Source: Companilactobacillus pabuli
GTDB lineage: Bacteria; Bacillota; Bacilli; Lactobacillales; Lactobacillaceae
Assembly: GCF_014058425.1 (NCBI RefSeq)
Contig: NZ_CP049367.1
Location: 1 to 61,911, forward strand
Length of the DNA: 61,911 nucleotides
Reading direction: 5' to 3'
In this document: positions 19,771 through 28,748 of the stretch, one piece after another
Layout of the letters: the number at the start of each line of letters is the position of its first letter
Position numbering within the stretch: position 1 is the first letter of the stretch
Made by a program: the position numbers and the translations under genes
The notes under the pieces: model-generated
The model's input: the letters and a program-made list of their open reading frames with translations, nothing else
Database searches by the model: none
What the model was told of the DNA's origin: nothing

Positions 19771-19791
19771 AAAGATAGGATGGTGAAAGAA

Positions 19792-20268
19792 ATGTTAGGA
19801 TTTGGTAAAAAAAAGGAAAAAGTCGTTTCAGTAGCTGATGGAGAATTGATACCAATTACTAAAGTAAACGATGATGTTTTTTCTGAAAAAATGATGGGTG
19901 ATGGATTTGCTGTCATACCTGCAGATAATAAAGTTTATTCACCAGTGAGTGGGACCGTTTCTACTGTCTTCCCAACGGGTCATGCAATTGGCATTACTAC
20001 AGATAAAGGCTTAGAAGTTTTGGTACACATGGGATTGGATACTGTAGAGTTAAATGGTGAACCTTTTGTTGGAAAAGTAAAACAAGGTCAGAAGATTGAC
20101 AAAGGTGATCTTTTATCCTTTATGGATATTGATTATGTGAAGGACTCTGGAAGGGATAGTGTGATTGTCATTGTTTATACGAATATGGATGTGACACGTG
20201 AAGTTCCAGAGATAAGTGATCAGTCGACTACGCATGGTGATGAAGTTGGAGAAATTCGTTATAATTAA
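19792..20268 (+). CDS. PTS EIIA component, glucose family
   Basis: 158 aa. The fold is that of Crr-like EIIA: DGFAVIPADNKVYSPVSGTV, then GHAIGITTDKGLEVLVHMGL, in which the His of VHMG is the phosphorylation site. It passes phosphate from HPr to the EIIB domain of the transporter encoded at 16537. The start at 19792 (MLGFGKKK) is preferred to the ATG at 19780, which itself overlaps the AGGATGG used as ribosome binding site. A separate soluble EIIA completes the otherwise EIIA-less transporter. Confidence 0.92.
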   Translation: MLGFGKKKEKVVSVADGELIPITKVNDDVFSEKMMGDGFAVIPADNKVYSPVSGTVSTVFPTGHAIGITTDKGLEVLVHMGLDTVELNGEPFVGKVKQGQKIDKGDLLSFMDIDYVKDSGRDSVIVIVYTNMDVTREVPEISDQSTTHGDEVGEIRYN

Positions 20269-20344
20269 TGAAAAAACGGTATCATTAATTTGTTAGTATA
20301 AAATGATTGCACTGTTTTAACCATAATTGAAAGGAGTTCTCAAA

Positions 20345-22018
20345 ATGGCAAAAAGTGATTGGTGGAAGAAATCAGTAGTTTATCAAGTTTATCCAAGAAG
20401 TTATCAGGACAGCAATGGTGATGGGATCGGTGATTTACCAGGATTAACAAGTCGTCTATCTTATATAAAAGATTTAGGGGCAGATGTTATTTGGTTGAAT
20501 CCAATCTATAAATCACCTGATAAAGATAATGGATACGATATAAGCGATTATCGGAGTATACAACCAGAATATGGAACTATGGATGATTTTGACGAAATGC
20601 TGAATAGAGCACATGTTCTAGGTTTGAAAATAATGATGGATTTAGTTGTCAATCATACATCTGATCAAAATAAATGGTTCCAGGAAAGTAAAAAATCAAA
20701 AGACAATCCTTATAGAGACTATTATGTATGGCGAGATCCAGTTAATGGACATGCACCTAATAATTGGGGCTCATATTTTAATGGACCAGCTTGGAAATTT
20801 GATGAAACTACTGGACAGTATTACCTACATCTTTTTGCAAATGGTCAACCTGACCTAAATTGGGAGAATCCTAAAGTACGTGATGAAGTATGGGATGTCA
20901 TGCGTTTTTGGTTAGATAAAGGTGTTGATGGATTTAGAATGGATGTTATCAATCTTATTTCTAAACCTGCTGGATTACCGGATGGACCTAGAGAACCTGA
21001 TGAGCGTTATGCTAATGTCGCCAAAGTAGTAGCTGATGGTCCAAGATTAAATGAATTCTTAAAAGAAATGAATGAAAAGATACTGTCAAAATATGATGTA
21101 ATGACTGTTGGTGAAATGCCTGGATCAACACCTGAAGATGCAATAAAATATACAGGACTCGATTCTAATGAATTAAATATGGTTTTCCAATTTGATCATG
21201 TCGACTTGTCGTCCAATCCTGATGAACGTCTAACAAAGTGGAATGATGAGCCAGTAAAATTGGTTGAATTGAAAAAATCATTAAGTAAATGGGAAACTGC
21301 TTTAGATGGTAAAGGTTGGAATAGTCTTTATTGGAACAATCACGACCAACCTAGAACTGTTTCTAGATTTGCAACAGATGATCCTAAATATCGTGTACGA
21401 GCTGCTAAGATGTTGGGAACCACGTTGCATATGATGCAGGGGACACCATATGTCTATGAAGGTGAAGAAATCGGAATGACTAACGTTCACTACAAAGAAC
21501 TTTCGCAATATGAGGACGTCGAGTCATTGAATGCTTATAAAGAATTTGTTGAGGATGAAAAAATTGTTGACAAAGATACCATGCTTAAGTATATGTCTAA
21601 AATGTCGCGAGATAATGCTAGAACTCCTATGCAATGGGATGAAAGTAAAAACGCTGGATTTACAAGTGGCAAACCTTGGTTTGAGCTAAATCCTAATTAT
21701 GACAAGATTAATGCTAGAGATAGTTTAGAAGATAAAGATTCAATCTTTTATTACTATAAGAAATTAATTGAATTGCGTCATAGTAGTGACTTAATTATTT
21801 ATGGTAATTATGAGCTCCTTGATCCTGATGATAATAAGGTGTTTGCATATAAACGTCATTATAATGGTGAGACATTGTTAGTTATAAGTAATTTCACTAG
21901 TAAAGATTTGTCACGGGATTATGGTCAAAATGATGGTGAGTTGTTAATTAGTAATTATAAAGATGACAAGGATACTGAATTGAGAGCTTATGAAAGTAAA
22001 GTTTACTTGTTTAAGTAA
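20345..22018 (+). CDS. GH13 oligo-1,6-glucosidase-type alpha-glucosidase
   Basis: 557 aa. A GH13 TIM barrel with nucleophile Asp at about 200 (GFRMDVINLI), acid/base Glu at about 257 (TVGEMPG) and the third Asp at about 334 (NNHDQPR). The Val after the nucleophile is the residue linked in this subfamily with cleavage of alpha-1,6 bonds (isomaltose, panose); maltases usually have Ala. The start at 20345 has AAAGGAG 8 bases before it. With the PTS and GH4 genes it gives two routes for alpha-glucosides: phosphorylated disaccharides and unphosphorylated oligosaccharides. A terminator follows. Confidence 0.93.
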   Translation: MAKSDWWKKSVVYQVYPRSYQDSNGDGIGDLPGLTSRLSYIKDLGADVIWLNPIYKSPDKDNGYDISDYRSIQPEYGTMDDFDEMLNRAHVLGLKIMMDLVVNHTSDQNKWFQESKKSKDNPYRDYYVWRDPVNGHAPNNWGSYFNGPAWKFDETTGQYYLHLFANGQPDLNWENPKVRDEVWDVMRFWLDKGVDGFRMDVINLISKPAGLPDGPREPDERYANVAKVVADGPRLNEFLKEMNEKILSKYDVMTVGEMPGSTPEDAIKYTGLDSNELNMVFQFDHVDLSSNPDERLTKWNDEPVKLVELKKSLSKWETALDGKGWNSLYWNNHDQPRTVSRFATDDPKYRVRAAKMLGTTLHMMQGTPYVYEGEEIGMTNVHYKELSQYEDVESLNAYKEFVEDEKIVDKDTMLKYMSKMSRDNARTPMQWDESKNAGFTSGKPWFELNPNYDKINARDSLEDKDSIFYYYKKLIELRHSSDLIIYGNYELLDPDDNKVFAYKRHYNGETLLVISNFTSKDLSRDYGQNDGELLISNYKDDKDTELRAYESKVYLFK

Positions 22019-22030
22019 TGTTGTCGACGA

Positions 22031-22064
22031 AAAGATCATGCCATGATACTGGTATGGTCTTTTT
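22031..22064 (+). terminator. Terminator after the GH13 gene
   Basis: AAAGATCATGCC pairs with GGTATGGTCTTT (with G-T pairs) across a short loop, followed by Ts. It lies 12 bases past the GH13 stop and 31 bases before the lyase gene, so the lyase may be read at a lower level. Confidence 0.65.
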
Positions 22065-22094
22065 GTTTAATCATAAAGTAAAGGGTGATTCATT

Positions 22095-23477
22095 ATGCGT
22101 GCATTATATGATTCTAAATCCAGAACTATGTTCGATCATGGAATACGTTATTTATTTACTGATGAAGCTAAGTACCGTTCATGGATTTATGTTGAAAAGA
22201 CGTTAGCGGAGGCACAAGCTGAGGTTGGTTTTATTCCGAGAAAAGCAGCTGAAGAAATCAATCAAAAGGCGGAATATGAGAATTTGAATTTTAAAGAGAT
22301 GGAGCGAATATATGATCGTGTAGGACATGGATTTGTTCCATTTGCTAAAGTACTATCTAAAGAGTGTGGAACTTCGGGGAAATATATTCACTATGGTGTG
22401 ACGACCCAAAATATTCAGCAGACTAGTGAGTTATTAATTTTAAAAGAAGTTAACAAACGATTTATGATAATAATATCTGAAATATTGAATAATTTATCTA
22501 AATTAGCATTGAATAATAAAGATACAGTTATGGCAGGTAGAACACACGGAAGACACGCGATACCTATTACGTATGGCTTTAAAGTCGCTGGATGGATTCA
22601 AAATTTTTTGACTGATGTAGAAAGAATCAAGGAACTAGAACCTCGAGTTTTTCAATCTATGATGGGTGGTGCGATAGGTGCATATAACTCTATGGGGGAA
22701 TATGGCCCCAAAATAGATGAATTAGTAGCTCAAAAGCTAAATATGAAGCCTATGATGATACCTATGAGAAATATGTCGTCAAATAAGATTGAATATATGA
22801 ATGCACTTTGTTTGTTAGCAACATCATGTGATCGCATTGCGCAGGAGGTTTATGCTACATCTATTGAAGAATTTGGTGAGGTTTCAGAACCTTACTTTAA
22901 AGGAACAATTGGAAGTAGTACGATGCCACAAAAAATTAACCCTAAATTATCTAAAGGGATTATTGCTAATTCTCAAAAACTTTATTCCGTGCCAACTTCA
23001 GGGTATTTTTCATCAACGAGACCTTTTGAAGCAGATAGCTCTTCAAATATGCTTTTTGATGGATTGCTTGAAGAATCAGCAGAACTTATTACTGAAATCT
23101 TGTTAAGAACCGAAGAGTTAACAAGAGGGTTACATGTACATAAGGATAAAATGAAGAAAAATGCCAATATAAATAAAGGTATAGATAATAGTGAATATGT
23201 AATGATGAAGGCTGCTCGGAATATAGGTAAAGACGAAGCCCATTCATTGATTTATAAGTTAGTAATGGAAGCTGAGCAAAACGATGATGGTTATGAAAAA
23301 ATCCTTCTATCAAATAAATATCTTAATAGTAATTTTACTGATGACGAATTGGAAAAGATGCTGCGACCCGAAAAATACATAGGACTATCTAAAGAACTTG
23401 CAGTTGGATTTTCAGAAAAAGCTAAGGAATGCGCCAGTCAATTAAGCTTAAAATATAATAATAGATTAGATTTTTAA
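22095..23477 (+). CDS. purB: Adenylosuccinate lyase-like protein (fumarase/aspartase superfamily)
   Basis: 460 aa. The superfamily signature GSSTMPQKINPKLSKG lies near residue 275 and the catalytic-region motif TVMAGRTHGRHAIPITYG near 145. The start DHGIRYLFTDEAKYRSWIYV fits PurB and also the related carboxymuconate cycloisomerase branch. PurB splits adenylosuccinate to AMP and fumarate in purine synthesis. No other purine gene is near; the gene instead closes an alpha-glucoside operon, which is odd. RBS AAGGGTGA. It ends 45 bases before the second ISL3 copy, so it may be a passenger. Confidence 0.75.
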   Translation: MRALYDSKSRTMFDHGIRYLFTDEAKYRSWIYVEKTLAEAQAEVGFIPRKAAEEINQKAEYENLNFKEMERIYDRVGHGFVPFAKVLSKECGTSGKYIHYGVTTQNIQQTSELLILKEVNKRFMIIISEILNNLSKLALNNKDTVMAGRTHGRHAIPITYGFKVAGWIQNFLTDVERIKELEPRVFQSMMGGAIGAYNSMGEYGPKIDELVAQKLNMKPMMIPMRNMSSNKIEYMNALCLLATSCDRIAQEVYATSIEEFGEVSEPYFKGTIGSSTMPQKINPKLSKGIIANSQKLYSVPTSGYFSSTRPFEADSSSNMLFDGLLEESAELITEILLRTEELTRGLHVHKDKMKKNANINKGIDNSEYVMMKAARNIGKDEAHSLIYKLVMEAEQNDDGYEKILLSNKYLNSNFTDDELEKMLRPEKYIGLSKELAVGFSEKAKECASQLSLKYNNRLDF

Positions 23478-23680
23478 GAATTAGAATATTTGGTTAAAAC
23501 AAATGCTCTATCCTTATATTAAGGCTGTTCGTCAAATCAAGTTGATGGCGGTTCAAGTTAACAGTTAGACCATAAATGGTCTAACTGTTTTTTTATTTGG
23601 CTGATGAGCTTGCTCGAAGCCAAAACATTTGAATATTTATACGTTCAGTAAAGTTGTTCCAACTACGATATCCATAGGCA

Positions 23681-23971
23681 CTACTTTTTATGATCCATAG
23701 CGGTATTGAGTGGATGATAATTGAGTAGTATCTGATTCATTGTATCAGTATCGCCTGTTCTAATAGCCTTTAAAATATCTTGATATACTTCGTAGGACTT
23801 GGCGAAACCTTCGTCCAAATCTAAACACTTTGTGATTAAATTTAGATCCGTTTCATAATAACCAACACTGTACTGATACTTGGGGTTTATCTTTTCGATG
23901 GAATCGAATGATTCCAAGAATTTTTTCCAATCTCTCTTCATGAACAAGTATTCTTTACTTCTTTTAGGCAT
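23681..23971 (-). pseudogene. ISL3 transposase, middle fragment
   Basis: 96 codons starting MPKRSKEYLFMKRDWKKF, identical in protein to the central part of the transposase encoded at 13441-14715. The DDE domain is cut at both ends: on the C-terminal side by the 116-bp deletion, on the N-terminal side by a stop from a CGA to TGA change in an upstream codon (ATGAAATGA). Not functional. Confidence 0.85.
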
Positions 23972-24256
23972 TCATTTCATTACCTGTATTCTAGTTGAAT
24001 TGAGAGAACGATTCATCATCTGAACGATATGAAATCTATCAACAACGACTTTGGCCTTTGGAAACAACTTTGGTACTAAATTAATGTATTCGGCATCTGT
24101 TTGTGCTAATTCAGCCTGATAAGGTTGACATCGAGATAATTCATAAGAAATTGTTGACGGTGATCGGTTCAGCCGAACGCCCATTTGGATATTGGACAGC
24201 CCTAGTTCACAAAAGGTTTCGATTTTAATTCGTTCGGAATAGGTTATACTAGACAA
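23972..24256 (-). pseudogene. Hybrid IS30-ISL3 transposase reading frame
   Basis: 94 codons. Residues 1-57 are the IS30 transposase N-terminus including its helix-turn-helix (up to AQTDAEY), then from INLVPKLFPKAKVVVDRFHI the ISL3 transposase. The frame is kept across the joint and the IS30 start and upstream leader are intact, so a 94-aa DNA-binding fusion could be made. It has an IS30 recognition domain without an integrase core, so it might act as a repressor of IS30 ends if expressed; that is inference. Confidence 0.8.
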
Positions 24257-24356
24257 AAGATCAGCTCCTAAAAGATGGGTTTGTGGTAAACACCATTTTA
24301 AAGGAAGCTGATCTTCTTTTATCCGAACAGCATTCGGATTAATTTTACAATCTACC

Positions 24357-25094
24357 TTTTACCAAGCAATTGATGAAATGCTAGCTAACGCTAGTCCTAG
24401 TGATAAATTGTCTAAACGCTTGCAAGCAATCTTTGCCCAAGCATCTATTTCTCGGCGTGATATGTTGGGTGCAATGATTGGCGCCGGCATGAATATTGCT
24501 ACAGCAAAAAGTGAATCATTTGCAGTTAATGAACTCAAACAGCAGTATATCGATGGCTATAATAATTCAAGCCCTAATAAACTATCAACAGTTCCAGATA
24601 AAGTAGCCAACCAAGCTGAGTATTCTCAACGAATTTGGGTGCATGGCGACGTCATGACGACACGAATGAAAGAAACCCTGAACAAGGGTTTGAGTCTCCG
24701 CATGAAAAAATCAGACATCAATAAAATGACCCGCAGTATTCCTCAAAGCGGTGATCGAATTGATGACAATTTAGCAACGCCTATGAACCAAATGCTATCC
24801 AGAATTCATACGTTAACAACTAATGAAGCTATACGCAATAGCAACGGTGGTAAGAATAGAGCGTATGAGGAACAGAATGTTCAGTATGTGATGTGGTTAA
24901 CCGAGGAAGATGATCGTGTTTGTGATATTTGTGAACCACTTGATAGACAAACATTTGCCTATGGACAAGCACCGATTCCAGTCACGGATACTCATCCAAG
25001 GTGTCGTTGCCAGCTGGTAGCCTGTGATGAAGATGGGAATCTGCTGTCTGGTGAACTTGATAGGGTATTTAAGGAACAAAAAAAGCCCACTTAG
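24357..25094 (+). pseudogene. Phage minor head protein (Mu F/SPP1 gp7 type), 5' end lost
   Basis: The open frame enters directly from the IS30 end as YQAIDEMLANASPSD. The C-terminal segment YVMWLTEEDDRVCDICEPLD followed by THPRCRCQL, with its Cys residues, is the conserved end of phage minor head proteins that sit at the portal. About 245 residues remain; the N-terminus is missing because IS30 joined here. A scaffold gene follows at 25809, the usual head-gene order, so this is a prophage remnant. Confidence 0.8.
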
Positions 25095-25110
25095 TTTAAA
25101 ACTAAGTGGG
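25086..25110 (+). terminator. Perfect inverted repeat after the head gene
   Basis: CCCACTTAGTTT and its complement around a single central base, overlapping the last codons of the head gene. It may terminate transcription in either direction. A second small hairpin (TGCTAAC/GTTAGCA) lies at about 25156-25172. Confidence 0.45.
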
Positions 25111-25212
25111 TCAGGAATATTATTAATTGGCTTCGCTCACAACAAAGTCGAGGGGTGCTAACTAAGTTAGCATCTATAATTTAGTATAAGAACCTTAAAT
25201 GAAGCTTAAAAA

Positions 25213-25461
25213 CTAATTCTTTGATTTACCGACAAAGAAAGAAACTAAAGCAACAACAATTACTGCTCCAATAATTGAAGGAATAATTGCCATTCCGGCT
25301 AATTGAGGGCCCCAAGATCCCAGTATAGCTTCTCCAATAGAGGAACCAACTAATCCGGCAACAATATTAGCAATCCACCCCATTGATTTTCCTTTGCTAG
25401 TAATTGCTCCAGCAATAGTACCAATGATGGCACCAATAATTAAAACCCATAACCAATGCAT
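25213..25461 (-). CDS. GlsB/YeaQ/YmgE-family stress membrane protein
   Basis: 82 aa with three membrane segments and the Gly-rich pattern GAIIGTIAGAITSKGKSMGW typical of this family (transglycosylase-associated proteins), which is linked with general stress in Firmicutes; its activity is not defined. It runs against the phage genes and follows a 43-aa membrane peptide gene 6 bases upstream. Its place between two head genes is that of a phage moron. Confidence 0.88.
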   Translation of the reverse strand: MHWLWVLIIGAIIGTIAGAITSKGKSMGWIANIVAGLVGSSIGEAILGSWGPQLAGMAIIPSIIGAVIVVALVSFFVGKSKN

Positions 25462-25467
25462 AAAACA

Positions 25468-25599
25468 TCATCCTCTCTTATTTTTCGAAGGATGTTTTTT
25501 AGATTTGTTATAGTTTTGAATTTCTTTAAAAATGGCTAATAAAAGTTGAGATATAGAAATGATAATTGATATTTTTGACCAAAGTCCAAATCTTTTCAT
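25468..25599 (-). CDS. Small membrane peptide (43 aa) in operon with the GlsB-like gene
   Basis: Encodes MKRFGLWSKISIIISISQLL, one hydrophobic helix, followed by a strongly basic tail (KSKKHPSKNKRG). The start has TGGAGGATTTGAT upstream, a good ribosome binding site. The stop is 6 bases before the GlsB-like start and its last codons supply that gene's ribosome binding site, so the two are coupled. No family recognised. Confidence 0.6.
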   Translation of the reverse strand: MKRFGLWSKISIIISISQLLLAIFKEIQNYNKSKKHPSKNKRG

Positions 25600-25808
25600 A
25601 TCAAATCCTCCATTATCTAAATTGCATCCTTCTAAATCTAATTATAGGCAATTGAATATTTGCATACAAGTTATTCAATTGTGCCATTCTTTTTAAAATA
25701 GGAATTTTTGATTTGCCTTTTTCTCAATTACAAGCGTTAAAGAATAATTGATTTAGTTATTGCACTTACAAACAATTTAGTCTACGGACTTAAAAAGAAA
25801 TTTTGATG

Positions 25809-26294
25809 ATGAAAACAAATTTGCAATTTTTTGCTGATCCTAACCCAGAACCTAAGCCAAACGATTCCAACCCAAATCCTGATGGTAAAAATCCAAAGCC
25901 AGCTGGCAAGACCTACACACAGGATGATATTGGAAAGATGATGGCCTCTAAGGCTAAAGAAGTAGAAAGCAATCTGCGGGATGATTTTGAAAAGGAGCTT
26001 AAGCAAAAGGAACAAGAATGGCTTGAAAAGGGTGAAAAACGAGCCAGCATGAATGCTAGTGAGAAGGCCCAAGCCGATTTAGAAGAGCAACGACAAGCCT
26101 TAAAAGAACAGCAAGACCGTCTTCAAGAAAAATTAGATGAAGCTGATCGTAAGGATGCTTTAGCTGCAACTAAAACTGTTCTAACTGACAAGCACATTCC
26201 AGCTGAATTTGCGGAGTTTATTAGTGATGTTAAAGAAGATGTTCGTAACAATAACTTAGATAAGTGTCAAGAATTATTGTTTGGGACGAGTTAA
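25809..26294 (+). pseudogene. Phage scaffolding protein (DUF4355 type), 3' truncated
   Basis: 161 aa. The start MKTNLQFFADPNPEP is typical of Gram-positive phage scaffold proteins, followed by an acidic Pro-rich stretch and a long charged coiled coil (residues 50-125), which assembles the capsid shell. The C-terminus ends early (CQELLFGTS) and the sequence changes to the EPS block, so the capsid gene that should follow is gone. The ATG at 25809 is preferred over 25803/25806 because MKTNLQFFA is the usual start. Confidence 0.75.
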
Positions 26295-26381
26295 TGGACT
26301 ATACTTTTTTATACATGCTTTATTAAGCTGGGGTTTTTATGTATATAAATAACATTATATTGTATATATTCGGAGGACGAA

Positions 26382-27170
26382 GTGGAATCAGAACAAAATA
26401 TTAGTATGATGCAGATCGTAGGCATCTTACGCAAACATATAAAAGCAATTTTCGGGACAACTATTGTTGTTACTTTGGCAGCGATTTTTGTTACCTTTTT
26501 CGTTATGACACCAAAATATAGCGCTACTACACAAATTTTGGTCAATCGTAAATTATCAGAGGACATGCAATCGGCACAGTTCCAGCAGGTTCAGGCTGAT
26601 GTTCAGATGATCAGTACTTATAAGGATATTATTACTAGTCCTACTGTTTTAAAAGATGTTAATAAGAAAGTTAGCAGCTATCCTGGTTATCCAGGTTCTA
26701 TGGGAGCATTGAAAGGATCACTATCGATTAGTAATTCTCAAAATTCTCAAGTGTTTTCAGTAACAGCTAAATCTACAGATGCTGGCACAGCGGCAGCAAT
26801 TGCCAATATGACAGCTAAGGTTTTTAAGAAAAAGGTTGTTAAAATTATGAGTGTTAACAATGTTTCAATTGTCTCTGAAGCTGAAACGAATACTAAACCT
26901 GTCAGTCCTAGAAAGACTTTGAACGTTTTGGTTGGTATTGTTTTAGGGTTGATTTTAGGTGTTGCATTAGCATTTGTTCGTGAAATAACTGATAGAACAG
27001 TTACAACGCAGAATTTCTTAACAGATGATTTAGGGCTAACTAGTTTAGGCACAGTTAGTGAAATTGATCAAAAAGACATTGAAAGAGCTGCTGAACAAGT
27101 CGTTGAACATAAGAAAGTTCAATCTAAGTTGAGTATTAATAAATCATCAAGAAATCATAGAAGGGTCTAG
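26382..27170 (+). CDS. wzd: EPS chain-length determinant/tyrosine kinase activator (Wzd, CpsC-like)
   Basis: 262 aa from a GTG with CGGAGGA upstream. Two membrane segments (about residues 25-45 and 173-193) enclose an extracellular Wzz domain; the Pro-rich motif before the second helix is TKPVSPRKTLNVLVG. The cytoplasmic tail activates the partner kinase encoded next (8-base gap). Together they control chain length and export of EPS. First gene of the assembly block; the upstream 87 bases are AT-rich and probably hold the promoter. Confidence 0.92.
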   Translation: MESEQNISMMQIVGILRKHIKAIFGTTIVVTLAAIFVTFFVMTPKYSATTQILVNRKLSEDMQSAQFQQVQADVQMISTYKDIITSPTVLKDVNKKVSSYPGYPGSMGALKGSLSISNSQNSQVFSVTAKSTDAGTAAAIANMTAKVFKKKVVKIMSVNNVSIVSEAETNTKPVSPRKTLNVLVGIVLGLILGVALAFVREITDRTVTTQNFLTDDLGLTSLGTVSEIDQKDIERAAEQVVEHKKVQSKLSINKSSRNHRRV

Positions 27171-27178
27171 GGAATAAA

Positions 27179-27934
27179 ATGGCATTATTTAAGAAGAAAA
27201 CTACAAAGTTAGATAATTATAGTCAGAAAAATGGTGTTGGCTTGGTTACTTATGATGACCCTACCAGTAAGATTTCAGAACAATTTAATACGATTAGAAC
27301 TAATATCCAATTTTCATCTGTAGATAAAAAATTAAATTCAATTTTATTCACTTCATCTGCTCCATCTGAAGGTAAGTCTACAGTAAGTAATAATGTTGCA
27401 GTAACTTGGGCTAAACAAGGTGAAACGGTTGTGTTAGTTGATACCGATCTTCGTCGTCCGACAATTCATAAAACTTTTAATGTAAGTAATAGGGTCGGAC
27501 TTTCAAGTTACTTATTGGGAAATGCTTCATTTGAGGATGTCGTTCAACCAACAATGGTTAAAAATTTATTCGTTATTACTAGTGGGCCGATTCCGCCTAA
27601 TCCCTCAGAATTATTAGGTAGTATGAGAAATAAGGACTTAATCAATCGCCTTGAGGACAAATTTGGACTATTAATAATGGATGCTCCACCTGCTAATTCG
27701 GTTACTGATGCGCAAGTTCTTGCTACTCAAGTAGATGGTGTCGTAATGGTTGTGCCTCAAGGGATTGCTGAAAAAGCTGGGGTTGCACATGCTAAACAAT
27801 TATTAGATACAGTTCATGCTAATATTTTGGGTGTAATTATGAATCGTGTCACAAAAGAAAAGTCACAAGGCTATTATGGTGGATACTATGGTGGTTATTA
27901 TGGCGGATACTATGGAGCTGAGAAAGAGAAATGA
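27179..27934 (+). CDS. wze: Bacterial tyrosine kinase of EPS synthesis (Wze, CpsD-like)
   Basis: 251 aa. Walker A SAPSEGKSTVSNN, Walker A' VVLVDTDLRRP and Walker B LLIMDAPP are those of BY-kinases. The C-terminus is a Tyr cluster made of four repeats of YYGG type (residues 236-246), the autophosphorylation sites. It works on the membrane with Wzd and is reversed by the phosphatase encoded next, whose start overlaps its stop (ATGA). Confidence 0.95.
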   Translation: MALFKKKTTKLDNYSQKNGVGLVTYDDPTSKISEQFNTIRTNIQFSSVDKKLNSILFTSSAPSEGKSTVSNNVAVTWAKQGETVVLVDTDLRRPTIHKTFNVSNRVGLSSYLLGNASFEDVVQPTMVKNLFVITSGPIPPNPSELLGSMRNKDLINRLEDKFGLLIMDAPPANSVTDAQVLATQVDGVVMVVPQGIAEKAGVAHAKQLLDTVHANILGVIMNRVTKEKSQGYYGGYYGGYYGGYYGAEKEK

Positions 27935-28716
27935 AATTAATTGATTTGCATTGCCACATATTGCCAGGCGTTGATGATGGTTCCAAAGATATGCAGATGT
28001 CATTAGATTTGGCTAAGGCAGCTGTAGATCAAGGAATTACCAATAGTTTGGTAACTCCTCACCATATGGATGGGGAATACACTAATCACAAACAAGATGT
28101 GATCAGAAAGACTAATGAATTTCAAAAAGCTTTAGATAATGCGGGAATACCGTTGAGTGTGTTTGCTAGTCAAGAAGTTCATCTAACAGGGGAACTAATG
28201 GATGCCATTGCTAAAGATGATATTCTGTTCATGGATGAAACTAATCGTTATATATTGTTAGAGATGCCACATGATGGTATTCCTGAGTATACAGCGGATA
28301 TGATTTTTGATTTAACTACCCGTGGTATAACCCCGGTTATTGCCCATCCAGAGCGTAATCAAGGGATTCAGGAAGATCCTGATAAATTATATGATTTCGT
28401 TAAAATGGGATGTTTAACACAATTGACAAGTAGTAGTTATCTTGGTGTTTTTGGTAAGAAGGTCCAAACACTTACTGAAGAAATTATTAAAGCCAATTTA
28501 GGATTTATTTTTTCATCGGATGCCCATAATTTTAAGGGACGTAGTTATTTAATGAAAGAAGCCTTTGAGAAGTTAGAAAAAGAAGAGGGACTTCGCAAAG
28601 CTCAATTATTTAATCTTAATGCAAGAAATATCATCAATGGTGATGACATTGGTGATACAGACTTTGTTAAGATTTCAACGTTATCTAAGAAAAAGAAAAA
28701 ATTTTGGTTATTTTAA
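27931..28716 (+). CDS. wzh: PHP-family protein tyrosine phosphatase (CpsB/Wzh-like)
   Basis: 261 aa. The metal-binding motifs DLHCHILPGVDDGSKD (residue 4), SQEVHL, ITPVIAHPERN and FSSDAHNFKGR identify the PHP phosphatase that dephosphorylates the Wze Tyr cluster. It overlaps wze by 4 bases. Confidence 0.95.
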   Translation: MKLIDLHCHILPGVDDGSKDMQMSLDLAKAAVDQGITNSLVTPHHMDGEYTNHKQDVIRKTNEFQKALDNAGIPLSVFASQEVHLTGELMDAIAKDDILFMDETNRYILLEMPHDGIPEYTADMIFDLTTRGITPVIAHPERNQGIQEDPDKLYDFVKMGCLTQLTSSSYLGVFGKKVQTLTEEIIKANLGFIFSSDAHNFKGRSYLMKEAFEKLEKEEGLRKAQLFNLNARNIINGDDIGDTDFVKISTLSKKKKKFWLF

Positions 28717-28748
28717 TATAAAAACAGTGTTTTTTTGGGGGATCTAAA

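Larger units (their letters stand above)
23523..24356 (-). mobile_element. Chimeric element: deleted ISL3 copy joined to an IS30 end
   Basis: 23523-24089 is the ISL3 sequence of 13372-14047 with a 116-bp internal deletion (junction at about 23691). At 24085-24096 it switches to the left end of IS30 in reverse orientation, through to the IS30 inverted repeat at 24333-24356. The joint falls in TGTATTCGGCAT, which IS30 carries exactly and ISL3 carries with one mismatch, so a short-homology event is likely. IS30 variants here (such as CCGAATGCTG for CCGAACGCTG) show it came from a different IS30 copy than the one at 4293. Confidence 0.85.

Noticed and set aside
22018-22206. Open frame between the GH13 gene and the PurB-like gene
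   Set aside because: It passes through a terminator hairpin and overlaps the start of the lyase, whose own ribosome binding site is clear.
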